64,000 nt of DNA from Thiobacillus thioparus DSM 505 (lineage in GTDB: Bacteria; Pseudomonadota; Gammaproteobacteria; Burkholderiales; Thiobacillaceae). Positions 63,869 through 64,000 of the stretch are shown here, piece after piece. Under the pieces are notes generated by a model that did no database searches, was not told the DNA's origin, and saw only the letters and a list, made by a program, of their open reading frames with translations. Position 1 is the first letter of the stretch; each line of letters opens with the position of its first letter. The stretch lies in contig NZ_KB891317.1 of the NCBI RefSeq assembly GCF_000373385.1, forward strand, positions 62,001 to 126,000, read 5' to 3'. The translations under genes and the position numbers were made by a program.

Positions 63869-64000
63869 GCATCCTCGTCAACAAGGACACCAAGGTCATC
63901 TGCCAGGGCTTCACCGGCAGGCAAGGCAGTTTCCATTCCGAGCAGGCGATTGCCTACGGCACGCGGATGGTCGGCGGCGTCACGCCCGGCAAGGGCGGGC
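63865..64000 (+). CDS. sucD: Succinate-CoA ligase, alpha subunit (partial, N-terminus)
   Basis: The first 45 residues ([20 protein letters not shown], then [20 protein letters not shown] and PGKGG) match the CoA-binding N-terminus of SucD, with GFTGRQG as the nucleotide loop. It starts by ATGA overlap with sucC and runs off the window. Confidence 0.96.
   Translation, partial: MSILVNKDTKVICQGFTGRQGSFHSEQAIAYGTRMVGGVTPGKGG

Overview
The window is chromosomal DNA of a high-GC betaproteobacterium. The order rpsB-tsf-pyrH-frr-uppS-cdsA-dxr-rseP-bamA-skp-lpxD-fabZ-lpxA-lpxB-rnhB, map-glnD next to rpsB, a PEP-CTERM protein, and the many GTG starts and 4-base gene overlaps fit this class. A chemolithotrophic Nitrosomonadales/Thiobacillaceae-like organism is my guess, but no gene here settles the genus. 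Nearly all of the window is coding.

Left part (1-5.5 kb, mostly minus strand): a haem/iron uptake locus with hemP, an 80-residue unknown, a peroxiredoxin that has lost its catalytic segment, a short unknown and an ABM-fold monooxygenase, followed by tonB-exbB. hemP and tonB each have a promoter whose -10 region is covered by a Fur-box-like palindrome. Next come a cation-efflux protein, nagZ, acpS and a radical SAM protein. From 6.4 to 14.1 kb lies an envelope-glycosylation block: two ArnT/PMT-type transferases, a QseBC/PmrAB-like two-component system, a GtrB-type polyprenyl-phosphate sugar transferase, a GtrA-type membrane protein and a YdjC/NaxD-type deacetylase. Together they resemble the amino-sugar lipid A modification systems of Francisella and Bordetella. 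A tRNA-Ser(TGA) and a degenerate copy of it then bracket an AT-richer cupin gene.

Middle (15-43.9 kb): an unknown 501-residue protein, a Nudix hydrolase, a MoxR ATPase / metallopeptidase-VWA pair overlapping an unusual Hsp33, and then the remains of an MSHA-type pilus locus. The pilus remains are an mshE'-'mshL chimaera ending at a premature stop, a frameshifted mshM and an intact mshN. After these come housekeeping and accessory genes: a repeat-rich lipoprotein, an aminotransferase, mtfA, rmuC, typA, a truncated globin, purT, a cardiolipin-synthase-like lipoprotein, ampD, a purine/methylthio salvage pair, a pseudouridine synthase, def, glnD, map and a second two-component system.

Right part (43.9-64 kb): the translation and envelope-biogenesis operon runs on the plus strand from a clear promoter and leader before rpsB through rnhB. 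The end of rnhB lies inside one arm of a 31-base inverted repeat that bounds a roughly 420-base non-coding element. Then follow a CopD-like membrane protein, a thioredoxin-like protein and a CaCA exchanger with interlocked start codons, a PEP-CTERM metalloprotease behind a palindromic operator, a FemAB/GNAT-like protein, and sucC with the start of sucD.

The most unusual observations are the decayed chimaeric MSHA locus, the inverted-repeat element after rnhB, the predicted amino-sugar lipid A locus, the catalytically gutted peroxiredoxin in an iron-regulated operon, and the Hsp33 lacking two of its four switch cysteines.
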